Shown one piece after another: positions 19,548 through 27,891 of a stretch of 64,000 nucleotides of DNA (its first letter is position 1; every line of letters starts with the position of its first letter). The DNA is taken from contig NZ_CP147250.1 in assembly GCF_017316305.2 (NCBI RefSeq), positions 620,001 through 684,000 on the forward strand, read 5' to 3'. Source of the stretch: Enterococcus sp. DIV1094. GTDB taxonomy: Bacteria > Bacillota > Bacilli > Lactobacillales > Enterococcaceae. Below the pieces are notes generated by a model. That model saw only the letters and a program-made list of their open reading frames with translations. It searched no databases and was not told the DNA's origin. The position numbers and the translations under genes were made by a program.

Positions 19548-20627
19548 TTATTGGGAGTTGCCAGAAAACATGCCAGTGATCGAATCCCATATCCCACTAA
19601 AGAATCCTTTGATATTCTCCCAAAGACCTTTTGATCTTTCTTCAATTTGTTTGCGTGCCTCAGTTAAGTCCAATTCTTTCACGAAGTCTTCAAAAATATT
19701 TTTATCTTTCATCTCGCTCATCAATGAAGTTATTTCTGTGACTTGATCGCTTGTCATAACATCTTCTAATCCATTATCTTTCAGTGCTTTTTCAACTGTC
19801 GTTTGAATATCTGCTTGTGTCAATTCTTTTCCATCAGCAGTTTTAGCCGCCAATTCTTCTTTTGCTTGCTCTTGCGCTTTGTTTAACGCTTCGTCAGAAT
19901 AGCCGTCTTTATCTTTGTTTTCTTCTGTGATAGAAGATAAAACATCCATTTCATTTTGAGCGACAGATACTCTATCCTGATTGATGATCCCACCAGATTC
20001 TTCAACGATCTTATACACGCCTGCTAAAGCTCCTGAGCCATCGATCGGCACTGCGGATGCGACTGTCAATTTCGCATCAGTGATCCCAGCTGTCAACGCT
20101 GCATTTTGATATTGCGCAGCAGTGATTCGTGTGATATTTTCTGGTGTGGCGATATCGACAGTGATTCCTTCACCTTCAGAAAGTGTCTGCATGCGGACAG
20201 AGCTATAAACTGCCCAGTCTGCGGTAAATCCACCATCAGGGATATAGGTCATTAAATCTGTACCAGATGTCTTATAAATCGGCGTCTCACCTTTGATCCC
20301 TAGTTTGTCTAATGTATAAGTTTCTTGTTCTTTCGTTAACGCATTACCGATTGCTACTGCATTGATCTGCAAACGTTCACTCGAACTACTTGATGTTGAT
20401 GATTCAGAAGAATCAGTAGCAACTGTCGAGTCAACAGTTCCTGAAATCGGGACAATGCTTTGTGTTGTACCTGTCTCAGAAGAGTCCGTTGCAACTGCCG
20501 GGTCAACAGTTCCTGAAATTGGGACAATGCTTTGTGTTGTCGCCGTTTCTTCTGCTAATACGATTGGTGTCGCTAGTAAAACTTGGCTTGAGACCAAGAG
20601 AGTGGCAATTATTTTTGTTTTTTTCAT
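19548..20627 (-). CDS. Secreted DUF1002 family protein with internal repeat
   Basis: Exported protein of unknown function. Residues 1-25 are a signal peptide (MKKTKIIATLLVSSQVLLA...VLAEE). A tandem 24-residue repeat follows (TTQSIVPISGTVD twice, about 30-77), then a serine-rich linker, then the conserved DUF1002 region (about 90-340) with ALTKEQETYTLDKLGI and ITAAQYQNAALTAGI. The tail EERSKGLWENIKGFFSGIWD is amphipathic. There is no LPXTG anchor. The N-terminal repeat looks like a recent 72-bp duplication. It is monocistronic. Confidence 0.85.
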   Translation of the reverse strand: MKKTKIIATLLVSSQVLLATPIVLAEETATTQSIVPISGTVDPAVATDSSETGTTQSIVPISGTVDSTVATDSSESSTSSSSSERLQINAVAIGNALTKEQETYTLDKLGIKGETPIYKTSGTDLMTYIPDGGFTADWAVYSSVRMQTLSEGEGITVDIATPENITRITAAQYQNAALTAGITDAKLTVASAVPIDGSGALAGVYKIVEESGGIINQDRVSVAQNEMDVLSSITEENKDKDGYSDEALNKAQEQAKEELAAKTADGKELTQADIQTTVEKALKDNGLEDVMTSDQVTEITSLMSEMKDKNIFEDFVKELDLTEARKQIEERSKGLWENIKGFFSGIWDSITGMFSGNSQ

Positions 20628-20795
20628 ACATAACCTCCATGTAGCTGTTTTCTGTTTTAAACATTGTACTATAAGGTCTATAAGATAACCTACGCCTCAA
20701 GGCTGATTTGAAAAGAATCTTATACTATCTTTTAATATTACTGGTGTTTTTTTACCGTTATAACCTTTTTAGCCTTTCTTTCATCGTTCATAAAA

Positions 20796-20833
20796 AAAGC
20801 CCAACCTCCGACTATTTTCGAATGTTGGGCTTT
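20796..20833 (-). terminator. Terminator downstream of the baeRF gene
   Basis: AAAGCCCAAC / GTTGGGCTTT stem, with A7 on one side giving T7 on the minus strand. Confidence 0.85.
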
Positions 20834-20878
20834 GGACCTCGCCTTCTAGGCTTTTTTTTACTTTTGTATCATTTGATT

Positions 20879-21949
20879 TTAGTAGCGTAATTGCAATAGG
20901 ATCGGCGATTGATTTTCTAACACTTTCGATTCAACGAAAATAACTTCTCCTCCGTATCGCATTACTTCGTAAATGATCTCATTCACGATATCTTCGACAT
21001 AGCCTTCGTCGGTTGAGGAGATATCTAATAATTTGACTTGATGATCGACAATCACTGCCTCTTGGTAGTAATCGTGGTCAACGATCAATTTTTGTCCTTT
21101 TCCTTTGATTACTTGTCTATAGATATTGGCTACATCTCGCTCTAAACGTCCTTGATTTTCCATTCCTGCTAAAGTGTACAACAACGTTTCTTTTTGATGA
21201 CGAATATATTCTTGGATCACCTGATTTGCTTGCTCTCCTATTGCCAACTCATTTTCGCCGCTATCAGCGGTAAAGTTTCCATAGATTTCACCAACGATCA
21301 GTTCATCTTTATGGCAAATCTGCTTATACGCAGCAATATTTTCAGTTGTTCCAGCTAAAATGATTGGACGTGGCGTACGATTCAAATAAGGTTGCAACTC
21401 AGAATCGATCCATTTAAAGAACTCTTTTTTGTAATTCGTTTGTACGCTTCCCATTGAGTTCAATACACGGTCTTTTGTCCAATAGCCTTTATTCCTGATT
21501 GGGAAATGCGCATCTTTCACTTCTTGTACTAAAATATGATCGACATATTCTAGTAGACGTGAACAATCCATCCCAATCGTCAACACATAATAGTGATTCA
21601 TTTTACTTTCGCTTCTTAAGATTTCTTTTGTATGGAAATACTCATCGATAACGTATTGACTCTCCAACACAAATGGTACTTCGATTTGTTCATTGATACT
21701 TGGCGAAACAAAATAGACAATACTTCCTCTTTTATGCGTAGGTTGAAAGTCTTCTAGCAATTGATCAATTTTATTAATCATTGTTTTCGCCGCTGTTCCT
21801 GCCATTTCTTCCAACTCTAAAATAATCTGTTTTACAAGATTTTTTAACACTAGTTTATATTTTTCAGCACTTTTCTCGTCATTTGGCATCCCTAACATGA
21901 TCGTCACCGCCGGATTTTCCCTGTGAGCACTTAATTCTACATAATTCAT
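20879..21949 (-). CDS. Bacterial archaeo-eukaryotic release-factor-like (baeRF) family protein
   Basis: 356-residue cytosolic protein resembling the baeRF group, distant relatives of eRF1/Pelota-type ribosome factors proposed to act in ribosome hibernation or rescue. Supporting stretches: VYFVSPSINEQIEVPFVLESQYVIDEYFHTKEIL near 78, the strand RPIILAGTTENIAAYKQIC near 195 and a C-terminal region with EIIYEVMRYGGEVIFVE. It is transcribed from a MerR-type promoter with a 19-bp spacer (22030-22060) shared in design with three other genes here. Family call moderately sure; role inferred. Confidence 0.66.
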   Translation of the reverse strand: MNYVELSAHRENPAVTIMLGMPNDEKSAEKYKLVLKNLVKQIILELEEMAGTAAKTMINKIDQLLEDFQPTHKRGSIVYFVSPSINEQIEVPFVLESQYVIDEYFHTKEILRSESKMNHYYVLTIGMDCSRLLEYVDHILVQEVKDAHFPIRNKGYWTKDRVLNSMGSVQTNYKKEFFKWIDSELQPYLNRTPRPIILAGTTENIAAYKQICHKDELIVGEIYGNFTADSGENELAIGEQANQVIQEYIRHQKETLLYTLAGMENQGRLERDVANIYRQVIKGKGQKLIVDHDYYQEAVIVDHQVKLLDISSTDEGYVEDIVNEIIYEVMRYGGEVIFVESKVLENQSPILLQLRY

Positions 21950-22029
21950 TTTGAAACTCCTTCTTTCTACCTATAAATAAACTGACATAGTGATCAATCG
22001 ATATGATTCGTATTTCTATGTCTACTTTA

Positions 22030-22060
22030 ATGATATTGGTTAGAGCGATTCTAAGGTCAA
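22030..22060 (-). promoter_or_regulatory. MerR-type promoter of the baeRF gene (shared motif, site 1)
   Basis: Minus strand -35 TTGACC (22055-22060), 19-bp spacer with dyad TTAGA-ATCGC-TCTAA, -10 TATCAT (22030-22035). The leader is about 75 nt. Same design as sites at 40546, 40679 and 43838. Confidence 0.75.
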
Positions 22061-22116
22061 GCTACTTTTGAAGAATTTATCATTTGAATCCAAAATTAAG
22101 TTTGCCTATAAAAATA

Positions 22117-22161
22117 CCGCCCTCTAGAAATTAGATGCTGATCTAACTTCTAAAGAGCGGG
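22117..22161 (-). terminator. Terminator of the DUF1836-DegV operon
   Basis: Long hairpin CCGCCCTCTAGAA..TTAGAT / ATCTAA..TTCTA.AGAGCGGG. Confidence 0.85.
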
Positions 22162-22261
22162 TCTTCATTTGCAATTCTTTTAGTATTCTTTTATTTTTTA
22201 TCTCTAGTTGTGAACGATAAAAAATAAATCTATTCTTTGACGATACTTGTCGTTGGTCATC

Positions 22262-23119
22262 CTATGCTTCAAGTATTTGGATACCGATACCCAATAGACC
22301 TGGACCAGTGTGGACGACTAATGCCGGTGAGATTTGTCCAAAATAAATCTCTTGGACATTTGGAAATTCACGTTCAAAACGTGCCTTCATTTCGATTGCT
22401 TCTTCTTCTGCATCACCATGTGCAACCGCTAAGTTAAAGACTTTCGCATCTCCGACTACTTCTTTCACATAGGACATCGTTTTCTCTAAACTTTTCTTTC
22501 TTCCACGTGCTTTACCTACTGTATAATAGATACCTTCTTCATTACAAGAGATGATTGGGTTCAATTTTAAAGCATTTCCCAAAATTGAAGCAACTAAACC
22601 AATACGTCCACCTTTTTGTAGGTATTCAAGTGTTGCTACGTTGAAGAAGACTTTCGTACGTTCTGCTAATGCAACTAATTCATCGATCAGCGTTTCCCAT
22701 TCCATGCCTTCTTCGATCCATTTCGCGGCTTGGATTGCTGTGAATCCAGCACCGATACCGATATTTTTTGTATCTAACACATGCGTTTGTAGTCCTTCTT
22801 GTTCTTGTGCAACAAGACGAACGACATTATTCGTTCCACTTAAACCACTTGAGATAGTGATTGCGAGTACTTTATCGTAGCCATCATCTTTGATTTGATC
22901 AAAAATTTTGGTGATTGATTCTCCATCGGGTAAAGATGTGCCTGGAATTTCTTCAGGTAAACGCTTATAAATTTCTTCAGGAGTGATGTCAACTTTATCT
23001 GTATATTCTCTATCTTTATAGATGATTTTCAAAGGAATCACATAAATATTGTACATATCAATGATTTCTTGTGGCACATCTGTTCCTGAATCTACTAAAA
23101 TTGCAATTTTATTCTTCAT
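22262..23119 (-). CDS. DegV family fatty-acid-binding protein
   Basis: 285-residue cytosolic protein. DegV/FakB-type proteins hold a fatty acid for phosphorylation by the kinase FakA; whether this paralog does so is not shown. Features: IAILVDSGTDVPQEII at the N-terminus, the Thr-Ser lipid-carboxylate site in ITISSGLSGTNN near 89, and a C-terminal HTGPGLLGIGIQ. Its start overlaps the upstream DUF1836 gene by 11 bp, indicating coupling. Confidence 0.93.
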   Translation of the reverse strand: MKNKIAILVDSGTDVPQEIIDMYNIYVIPLKIIYKDREYTDKVDITPEEIYKRLPEEIPGTSLPDGESITKIFDQIKDDGYDKVLAITISSGLSGTNNVVRLVAQEQEGLQTHVLDTKNIGIGAGFTAIQAAKWIEEGMEWETLIDELVALAERTKVFFNVATLEYLQKGGRIGLVASILGNALKLNPIISCNEEGIYYTVGKARGRKKSLEKTMSYVKEVVGDAKVFNLAVAHGDAEEEAIEMKARFEREFPNVQEIYFGQISPALVVHTGPGLLGIGIQILEA

Positions 23120-23684
23120 TTTCTTTCTCCTTTTTTGCCTCTTGTAAATATTCGCTTTCCAGGCTGATGGTTTTTTCCGCTAGTAGCTTCATTGCAAAAG
23201 AAATCGTCGCTGAACGAACAGCAACATATTCTAATGGAATTTCTTTATTTAATAATTGTTCAAGTTGTTTTCCTTGGGCTAATTGACTAACCATTCGTAT
23301 CGCATTTTCTTGCTCATCACAAAAAAGATTGTACGCTTCTCGTATCCCAATCGTTTTCCCTTGGAATAAAATCCCTTCTTTGATCTCGGGGATCGTTAAG
23401 ATTTGTTTGAGCGTCGTGATCGCAATCAAAAATGCCACATGTTGTTTACTGTATTTTTTTTTGACTGGCGCCGGTATCATGCCTAACTTCACATAGTTAT
23501 TCACCATGGATGAAGTCAGCAAAGGATGTTTTTCTCCTTGGATCACTGGTGAGAGATAGCGATCTACCAATGTTTTCACTTGGTCCATATAAAGCTCTAG
23601 GTCGGGAAGCTCTTCCCAATGAGGTAATCGAAAGGATTCGAGATTCTCTCCCCAATCGACTAACTGCTGTCGCATTTTTTCCAT
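23109..23684 (-). CDS. DUF1836 family protein
   Basis: 191 residues, commonly found next to degV genes. The middle part (LLTSSMVNNYVKLGMIPAPVKKKYSKQHVAFL, about 58-90) looks like a MerR-like winged helix, so a DNA-binding role is possible. It is the first gene of a two-gene operon with degV. AAGGAGC lies ahead of the ATG at 23684. The IS insertion lies about 130 bp upstream and may have separated it from distal control sequences. Confidence 0.85.
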   Translation of the reverse strand: MEKMRQQLVDWGENLESFRLPHWEELPDLELYMDQVKTLVDRYLSPVIQGEKHPLLTSSMVNNYVKLGMIPAPVKKKYSKQHVAFLIAITTLKQILTIPEIKEGILFQGKTIGIREAYNLFCDEQENAIRMVSQLAQGKQLEQLLNKEIPLEYVAVRSATISFAMKLLAEKTISLESEYLQEAKKEKENEE

Positions 23685-23942
23685 TATGAAAGCTCCTTTA
23701 ATGTTCTCATTAATATCTTATCAAAGTTTCAAAAAACATGCAATCTAGTTTCCTTGACTAGATTATTTAATAACAAGAACTTTCGTTTTTTATAAACGTT
23801 AAACAGGCTCTATAATAAAGTGGACTGATGAATCAATTCTGATTCGTCAGTCCACTTTTTCTTTTTGGGTATTAAAAAACATATCGTTCTCTAGTATGAT
23901 TAAATCACCACAAAATAAACAACTGAGAGGACGATATGCTCT

Positions 23943-25238
23943 ATGGAAAATTCTATCAAAAAAATGCTCCGATTAACAGATAAATATTTAACCATCCAAG
24001 ATGTTTCTTACGAAACGTTCCATCAAACCAATACTTTAGTTATTGACGCAGTGTTAGCTCCTCCTACTTCTGCTTGTTTGACTTGTGGCTCTGCCGTGAG
24101 AGATTCGAAGGGGAAAACGGTCATTGTCAAAAATGGCAAGAAAATGACCTGCATTCGTTTCGATCAATTCAACCATTTACCGCTAATCATGCGGCTGAAG
24201 AAACAACGTTATCACTGTAGAAACTGCCATACCCATTGGACAGCCCAAAGCTATTTTGTTCGGCCAAATCATTCGATTGCCGAGCATGTAAAAATGAAAA
24301 TCATTGCTTTACTCACCGAAAAGGTCTCCTTATCTTTTATCGCAAAGCATTGCCAGGTGTCTATTCCAACGGTGACGCGTATTTTGAAGTCGTTAAAAAC
24401 CTATTTACCAAAACAAGCCAAGCGCCACCTGCCCAAAGTATTGATGGTCGATGAATTTCGTTCCCATGTATCCTCAGAAGATAAGATGAGTTTTATTTGT
24501 GCCGATGGGGAAACCGGGCAATTAGTTGATATCTTACCCACTCGAAAATTGTCTCGGTTGACCACTTATTTCCAGACATGTGTGAATCCATCTGACGTCG
24601 ACTATTTAGTTACTGATATGAATGCGGCGTATTTTCAACTAACAAAAAAAGTATTTCCTCATGCCAAACTGGTCATTGATCGTTTTCATGTGATCAAACA
24701 CATGAATCAAGCGTTCCAAGATTTTCGTGTCCGTGAAATGAAACGCCTGATTGCTTCGGGCAATCGGACAATGCCAAGGAAATTAAAAAGCCATTGGCGC
24801 TTACTCACCAAAAATCGGAAGAATATCAACCACACAGAATATAAAACTTGGCGTAGCTTTCGTGCCCCAAAGTATCCTTACCTGACAGAAGCCATGGTGC
24901 TTGACCGTTTATTAAGTGCTTCAACTGCCTTGAAAGTCGCCTATCAAGCGTTCCATGAACTAGCGGATGCCTTTCGTGACAAAGACCACGAGTCATTTTT
25001 CACTCTCTTGCATCAGTTACCAGAAACATTAGATAAAGAATTTCGGCTAAAACTACAAAATCTTCTGAGCTATGAAGAAGGGATTCGTCATTCTTTGATT
25101 TATCCTTACTCTAATGGGAAAATTGAAGCAAAAAACACCCACATCAAAACACTCAAACGAGTGTCTTATGGCTTTAAATCATTTGAGAACATGCGCATCC
25201 GAATCTTTTTGACGAATCAAGTCATTCACGTCAAATAA
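23943..25238 (+). CDS. ISL3-family transposase
   Basis: 431-residue DDE transposase. An N-terminal zinc-ribbon-like region (CLTCGS near 40, CRNCHTHW near 92) is followed by a helix-turn-helix (LSFIAKHCQVSIPTVTRILKSL) and the catalytic core with VLMVDEFRS, DMNAAYFQL, DRFHVIKHMNQ and YSNGKIEAKNTHIKTLKR. Full length and uninterrupted, so likely active. GAGAGGAC precedes the ATG. Confidence 0.95.
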   Translation: MENSIKKMLRLTDKYLTIQDVSYETFHQTNTLVIDAVLAPPTSACLTCGSAVRDSKGKTVIVKNGKKMTCIRFDQFNHLPLIMRLKKQRYHCRNCHTHWTAQSYFVRPNHSIAEHVKMKIIALLTEKVSLSFIAKHCQVSIPTVTRILKSLKTYLPKQAKRHLPKVLMVDEFRSHVSSEDKMSFICADGETGQLVDILPTRKLSRLTTYFQTCVNPSDVDYLVTDMNAAYFQLTKKVFPHAKLVIDRFHVIKHMNQAFQDFRVREMKRLIASGNRTMPRKLKSHWRLLTKNRKNINHTEYKTWRSFRAPKYPYLTEAMVLDRLLSASTALKVAYQAFHELADAFRDKDHESFFTLLHQLPETLDKEFRLKLQNLLSYEEGIRHSLIYPYSNGKIEAKNTHIKTLKRVSYGFKSFENMRIRIFLTNQVIHVK

Positions 25239-25245
25239 CGAAGAA

Positions 25246-25285
25246 AATCCGGAGAAGAAGTGTTCACTTCTTCTTCCGGATTTCA
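25246..25285 (+). terminator. Terminator of transposase gene
   Basis: AATCCGG.AGAAGAAGTG / CACTTCTTCT.CCGGATT hairpin directly after the stop, inside the IS right end. Confidence 0.75.
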
Positions 25286-25364
25286 CTTGATTGCACTCAT
25301 CAGTCCTTATTGACAAAGAGCCGTTAAACAGCTGATATATTAGTTATTTTAAATACAAAAAAGA

Positions 25365-25383
25365 CCCGCCGTAAAACGGCGGG
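25365..25383 (+). promoter_or_regulatory. GC-rich hairpin before small ORF
   Basis: CCCGCCG-TAAAA-CGGCGGG, a very stable 7-bp stem, followed directly by AAAGGAG and a small ORF. It has no T tract, so it is more likely an mRNA-stabilising or translation-control structure than a terminator. Confidence 0.6.
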
Positions 25384-25396
25384 AAAGGAGTAAAAA

Positions 25397-25477
25397 ATGA
25401 AAAAGTGTTATGGGTTGTTCCTTTGCAAGAACTTTGTTGGTTGGGATAGTTTTATCTTAGCGGTTATTTATGAATAA
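25397..25477 (+). CDS. Possible 26-residue peptide gene
   Basis: ATG at 25397 with AAAGGAG 7 bases upstream reads MKKCYGLFLCKNFVGWDSFI then LAVIYE and stop. It is two-cysteine and hydrophobic, with a basic start. It lies between the IS and tRNA-Lys and directly after a stable hairpin. Family not recognised. The ribosome site and placement are the only support. Confidence 0.42.
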   Translation: MKKCYGLFLCKNFVGWDSFILAVIYE

Positions 25478-25584
25478 ACTATGAATGAATTTCTAGGAAG
25501 TAGTAAAGTTTTGACGTATTTTTATTATTCGCTTCTTGCAATTTAAAATACTTAGTGCTACTATAATTAAGTACTTTTTCATAT

Positions 25585-25657
<73 letters not shown>

Positions 25658-25662
25658 TTGGG

Positions 25663-25738
25663 TGCCAAACCCACGTCACCAGTACACTCTTGGCTACTAC
25701 GGTAGTTTGGAAAAGAGTGTGCGTGGTGGCATTTTTTT
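25663..25738 (+). terminator. tRNA-Lys terminator
   Basis: Broken stem TGCCA..CCCACG..CACTCTT / AAGAGTG..CGTGG.TGGCA followed by T7. Confidence 0.75.
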
Positions 25739-25779
25739 GTGCTCGGGCATACTCTTGATTTCCCTATAATTTGAATAAA

Positions 25780-25817
25780 AAAGAGCCTTCTTCCAATTAA
25801 ATGGTTGAAGGCTCTTT
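25780..25817 (-). terminator. Terminator of HAD phosphatase gene
   Basis: AAAGAGCCTTC / GAAGGCTCTTT stem with T-rich sequence on the minus strand. Confidence 0.85.
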
Positions 25818-25841
25818 CTCCAAAATCAAACAAACTGGTTT

Positions 25842-26645
25842 TCACGCTTGTAAGGCAATCATTTTTTTGATCGTATGGAGCACCGCATTTTCGTCATTTG
25901 ATTTTGTTACAAATTGGGCAACTTCTTTGATTTGCTCAAAGGCATTGCTCATCGCAAAGCTGTAAGCTGCGCGTTCTAATAATTCGATATCATTTAGGCC
26001 GTCACCAAATGCCATCGTTTCTTCTGGTGTGACGTTTAGGATTTTTTGCAATTCTGCCACTGTTGTTCCTTTATGGACATTATGATTTGAGATGTCGATC
26101 CAAGCAGCTTCTGAAGCAACGATATAGGCTTGTTGTTTAAATTCTTCTAACTGTTTGACATGTTCAAAACATTTTTTTTGCGGATCAAACACGGTGATTT
26201 TTACAAAGTCTTCCGTTATTTCTTTTAGACTTTCAACCGTCTTGACCCTGGCATAGGAGCGACGAACCACTTTGGCTTCTTCTTCAGGTACGGTATTTTT
26301 GATGATTGCTGCACTTGGTGTGCAAGCGATGATCGTGTATTCATCAGAGATTTCCTCTAGTTTTTGAAGGATTTCAGTTCCGACTTTATTTGGTAATAAA
26401 GATTCGTAAACATATTCATCTTGGTGCTTGATTCGAGTAGCGCTATCGCCGAGAATCCATAAATCCTGGGAAAGCTCAGGTCCGAATAACTCTTCGACAC
26501 GTTCACATTGTTTTCCTGTGCATGGTGCAAAAAATATCTGTTGTTCGTCCATAAGCGCTTTCACTTCTGTGTATAATTTTTTATCAAATTCCCCTTTACT
26601 ATTTAAAAACGTGCCATCTAAGTCTGTTAAGATCAATTTAATCAT
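25842..26645 (-). CDS. HAD-superfamily Cof-type phosphatase
   Basis: 267 residues, cytosolic, predicted sugar-phosphate phosphatase. Motif I DLDGTFLNSKG (catalytic Asp pair at 8 and 10), motif II threonine region around APCTGKQ, motif III Lys in HKGTTVAELQ, motif IV GDGLNDIELLE. The C2-type cap lies between motifs II and III. AAGGAGGA precedes the ATG. It is divergent from a ROK regulator gene with matched TTAATTAA/TTATTAAG sites at both ends of the gap, so it may be its target. Substrate unknown. Confidence 0.92.
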   Translation of the reverse strand: MIKLILTDLDGTFLNSKGEFDKKLYTEVKALMDEQQIFFAPCTGKQCERVEELFGPELSQDLWILGDSATRIKHQDEYVYESLLPNKVGTEILQKLEEISDEYTIIACTPSAAIIKNTVPEEEAKVVRRSYARVKTVESLKEITEDFVKITVFDPQKKCFEHVKQLEEFKQQAYIVASEAAWIDISNHNVHKGTTVAELQKILNVTPEETMAFGDGLNDIELLERAAYSFAMSNAFEQIKEVAQFVTKSNDENAVLHTIKKMIALQA

Positions 26646-26663
26646 ATGTGATCCTCCTTAACG

Positions 26664-26810
26664 CTTTAATTAAGTTCCTTTATTAAGTTTATCAATTAAT
26701 AAGATTACGTCAAGTATTAAATGAATAAAATACTCAAATATGCCTATTTTAGCTATAGATTTACATTTAGATGGGCATCCGATATACTTAATTAAATGTC
26801 TTAATAAAGG
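26664..26810. promoter_or_regulatory. Paired operator-like sites between HAD and ROK genes
   Basis: CTTTAATTAAG-N3-CTTTATTAAG (26664-26687) is mirrored near the other end of the gap by CTTAATTAAA-N3-CTTAATAAAGG (26787-26810), which is its approximate reverse complement. Each site sits about 10-25 bp from a start codon. Likely binding sites for the ROK regulator. Confidence 0.55.
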
Positions 26811-26817
26811 ATAATGA

Positions 26818-27819
26818 ATGATGACAACTAAAAAAAATCTAATACGGCAAACCAATTTAAATCGCGTACTTTCCTTGCTTTATCAACATCAAAAGCTATA
26901 TTCATCCGAAATCGTTGAAGCAACAAAGATCAGTATGGTGACGATCAATTCTTTAGTGAAGGAGTTGGTGGATGATGGCTTTTTATTTGAACATCCTAAC
27001 AAACCAAGAGAAATCGGGCGTCCGGCAACACAATATGAATTCAATTATGATAGAAAGCATTCATTGCTGTTTGTTTTTCGAGAAGAAAACAAACAATTAT
27101 ATGTAGATATTTTTACGATTGACTTAAAAGGTGAACGATTGGCAAAACAAACACGCCCTTTTTTTGATGTCTCTCCTTCTGCCTTTCAGTTGCTGATTGC
27201 TAATCATCTAAAGAGCGCATCAACGATTGCCTCTCTTGGATTTTCGATTCCTGCTAAAATTTCAGAGGGAATGATCACTTCTAGTTGGTATGAAAAAATG
27301 GATCATTGGCCGATTCATCAGTTGATTGAGGAAGTGACGGATCTTCCTTATCATATTCAAAATGATGCCCACCTTTTTACGATTGGTCATTGTCTTTTAA
27401 AACAACTGCCATTGTCTGAAACGATCGTTGGCATCTACTATCCACAAAATAGTATGCCGGGTGTCACATTGCTTGCCAAGTCCTCTTTGATCGAAGGCCA
27501 TGACTCGCTTGCTGGCGAAGCGAAATATTTCCCGATGTTCTTAGATCAAGGAAGTCCTGAAACGCCTGGCGAACTAGCTGAAAATCTTTCTTCTTTGATT
27601 GCTACGTATAATGCGTTGATTGCCCCAGATAAATTCGTCTTGGCAATTGACCCAGATATCAAGCCTCTTGTAGAGGAATCTTTAGCACAAAACCTTTATT
27701 TAGCAAAACAACCTAATTCTCCTCTATTTATCTATCTGGATGATTTAGAGACCAGTATCGTTTTAGGTCTTCACTGGCTGATTTATCACCATACGCCTTT
27801 TGACCTTGCTTGCTATTGA
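26818..27819 (+). CDS. ROK-family transcriptional regulator
   Basis: 333 residues. N-terminal winged helix (residues 10-65: LIRQTNLNRVLSLLYQHQK, SSEIVEATKISMVTINSLVKEL) followed by a ROK-like sensor domain (IASLGFSIPAKISEG, ETIVGIYYPQ, SLAGEAKYFP). The typical ROK zinc cysteines are not obvious and glycine-rich kinase motifs are degenerate, so it is a regulator and not a sugar kinase. It is divergent from the HAD phosphatase gene; shared operator-like repeats suggest joint control. AAAGGAT precedes the ATG. Confidence 0.8.
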   Translation: MMTTKKNLIRQTNLNRVLSLLYQHQKLYSSEIVEATKISMVTINSLVKELVDDGFLFEHPNKPREIGRPATQYEFNYDRKHSLLFVFREENKQLYVDIFTIDLKGERLAKQTRPFFDVSPSAFQLLIANHLKSASTIASLGFSIPAKISEGMITSSWYEKMDHWPIHQLIEEVTDLPYHIQNDAHLFTIGHCLLKQLPLSETIVGIYYPQNSMPGVTLLAKSSLIEGHDSLAGEAKYFPMFLDQGSPETPGELAENLSSLIATYNALIAPDKFVLAIDPDIKPLVEESLAQNLYLAKQPNSPLFIYLDDLETSIVLGLHWLIYHHTPFDLACY

Positions 27820-27834
27820 TAATTTTCATACAAA

Positions 27835-27879
27835 AAACGGCTTTTCCGAAACCAACGATGTGTTTCGAAAAAGCCGTTT
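27835..27879. terminator. Bidirectional terminator
   Basis: AAACGGCTTTTCCGAAAC / GTTTCGAAAAAGCCGTTT between the convergent ROK and busAB genes. Confidence 0.88.
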
Positions 27880-27891
27880 ATTATCGTGTAC

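Larger units (their letters stand above)
21950..22261. other. Intergenic region between DegV and baeRF genes
   Basis: Holds the MerR-type promoter at 22030-22060 and the terminator at 22117-22161. No coding potential seen. Confidence 0.7.
23816..25322 (+). mobile_element. ISL3-family insertion sequence, 1507 bp, complete
   Basis: Imperfect terminal inverted repeats start GGCTCT and share GGACTGATGA about 17-26 bases in. The element is bordered by a perfect 8-bp direct repeat GTTAAACA (23808-23815 and 25323-25330), the duplication size of ISL3 elements. Just inside the left end a hairpin (AGTGGACTGA..TCAGTCCACT, 23829-23866) followed by T runs can stop incoming transcripts, and a second hairpin ends the transposase gene. 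The intact ends and duplication imply a recent insertion. The exact IS name was not assigned. Confidence 0.95.
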
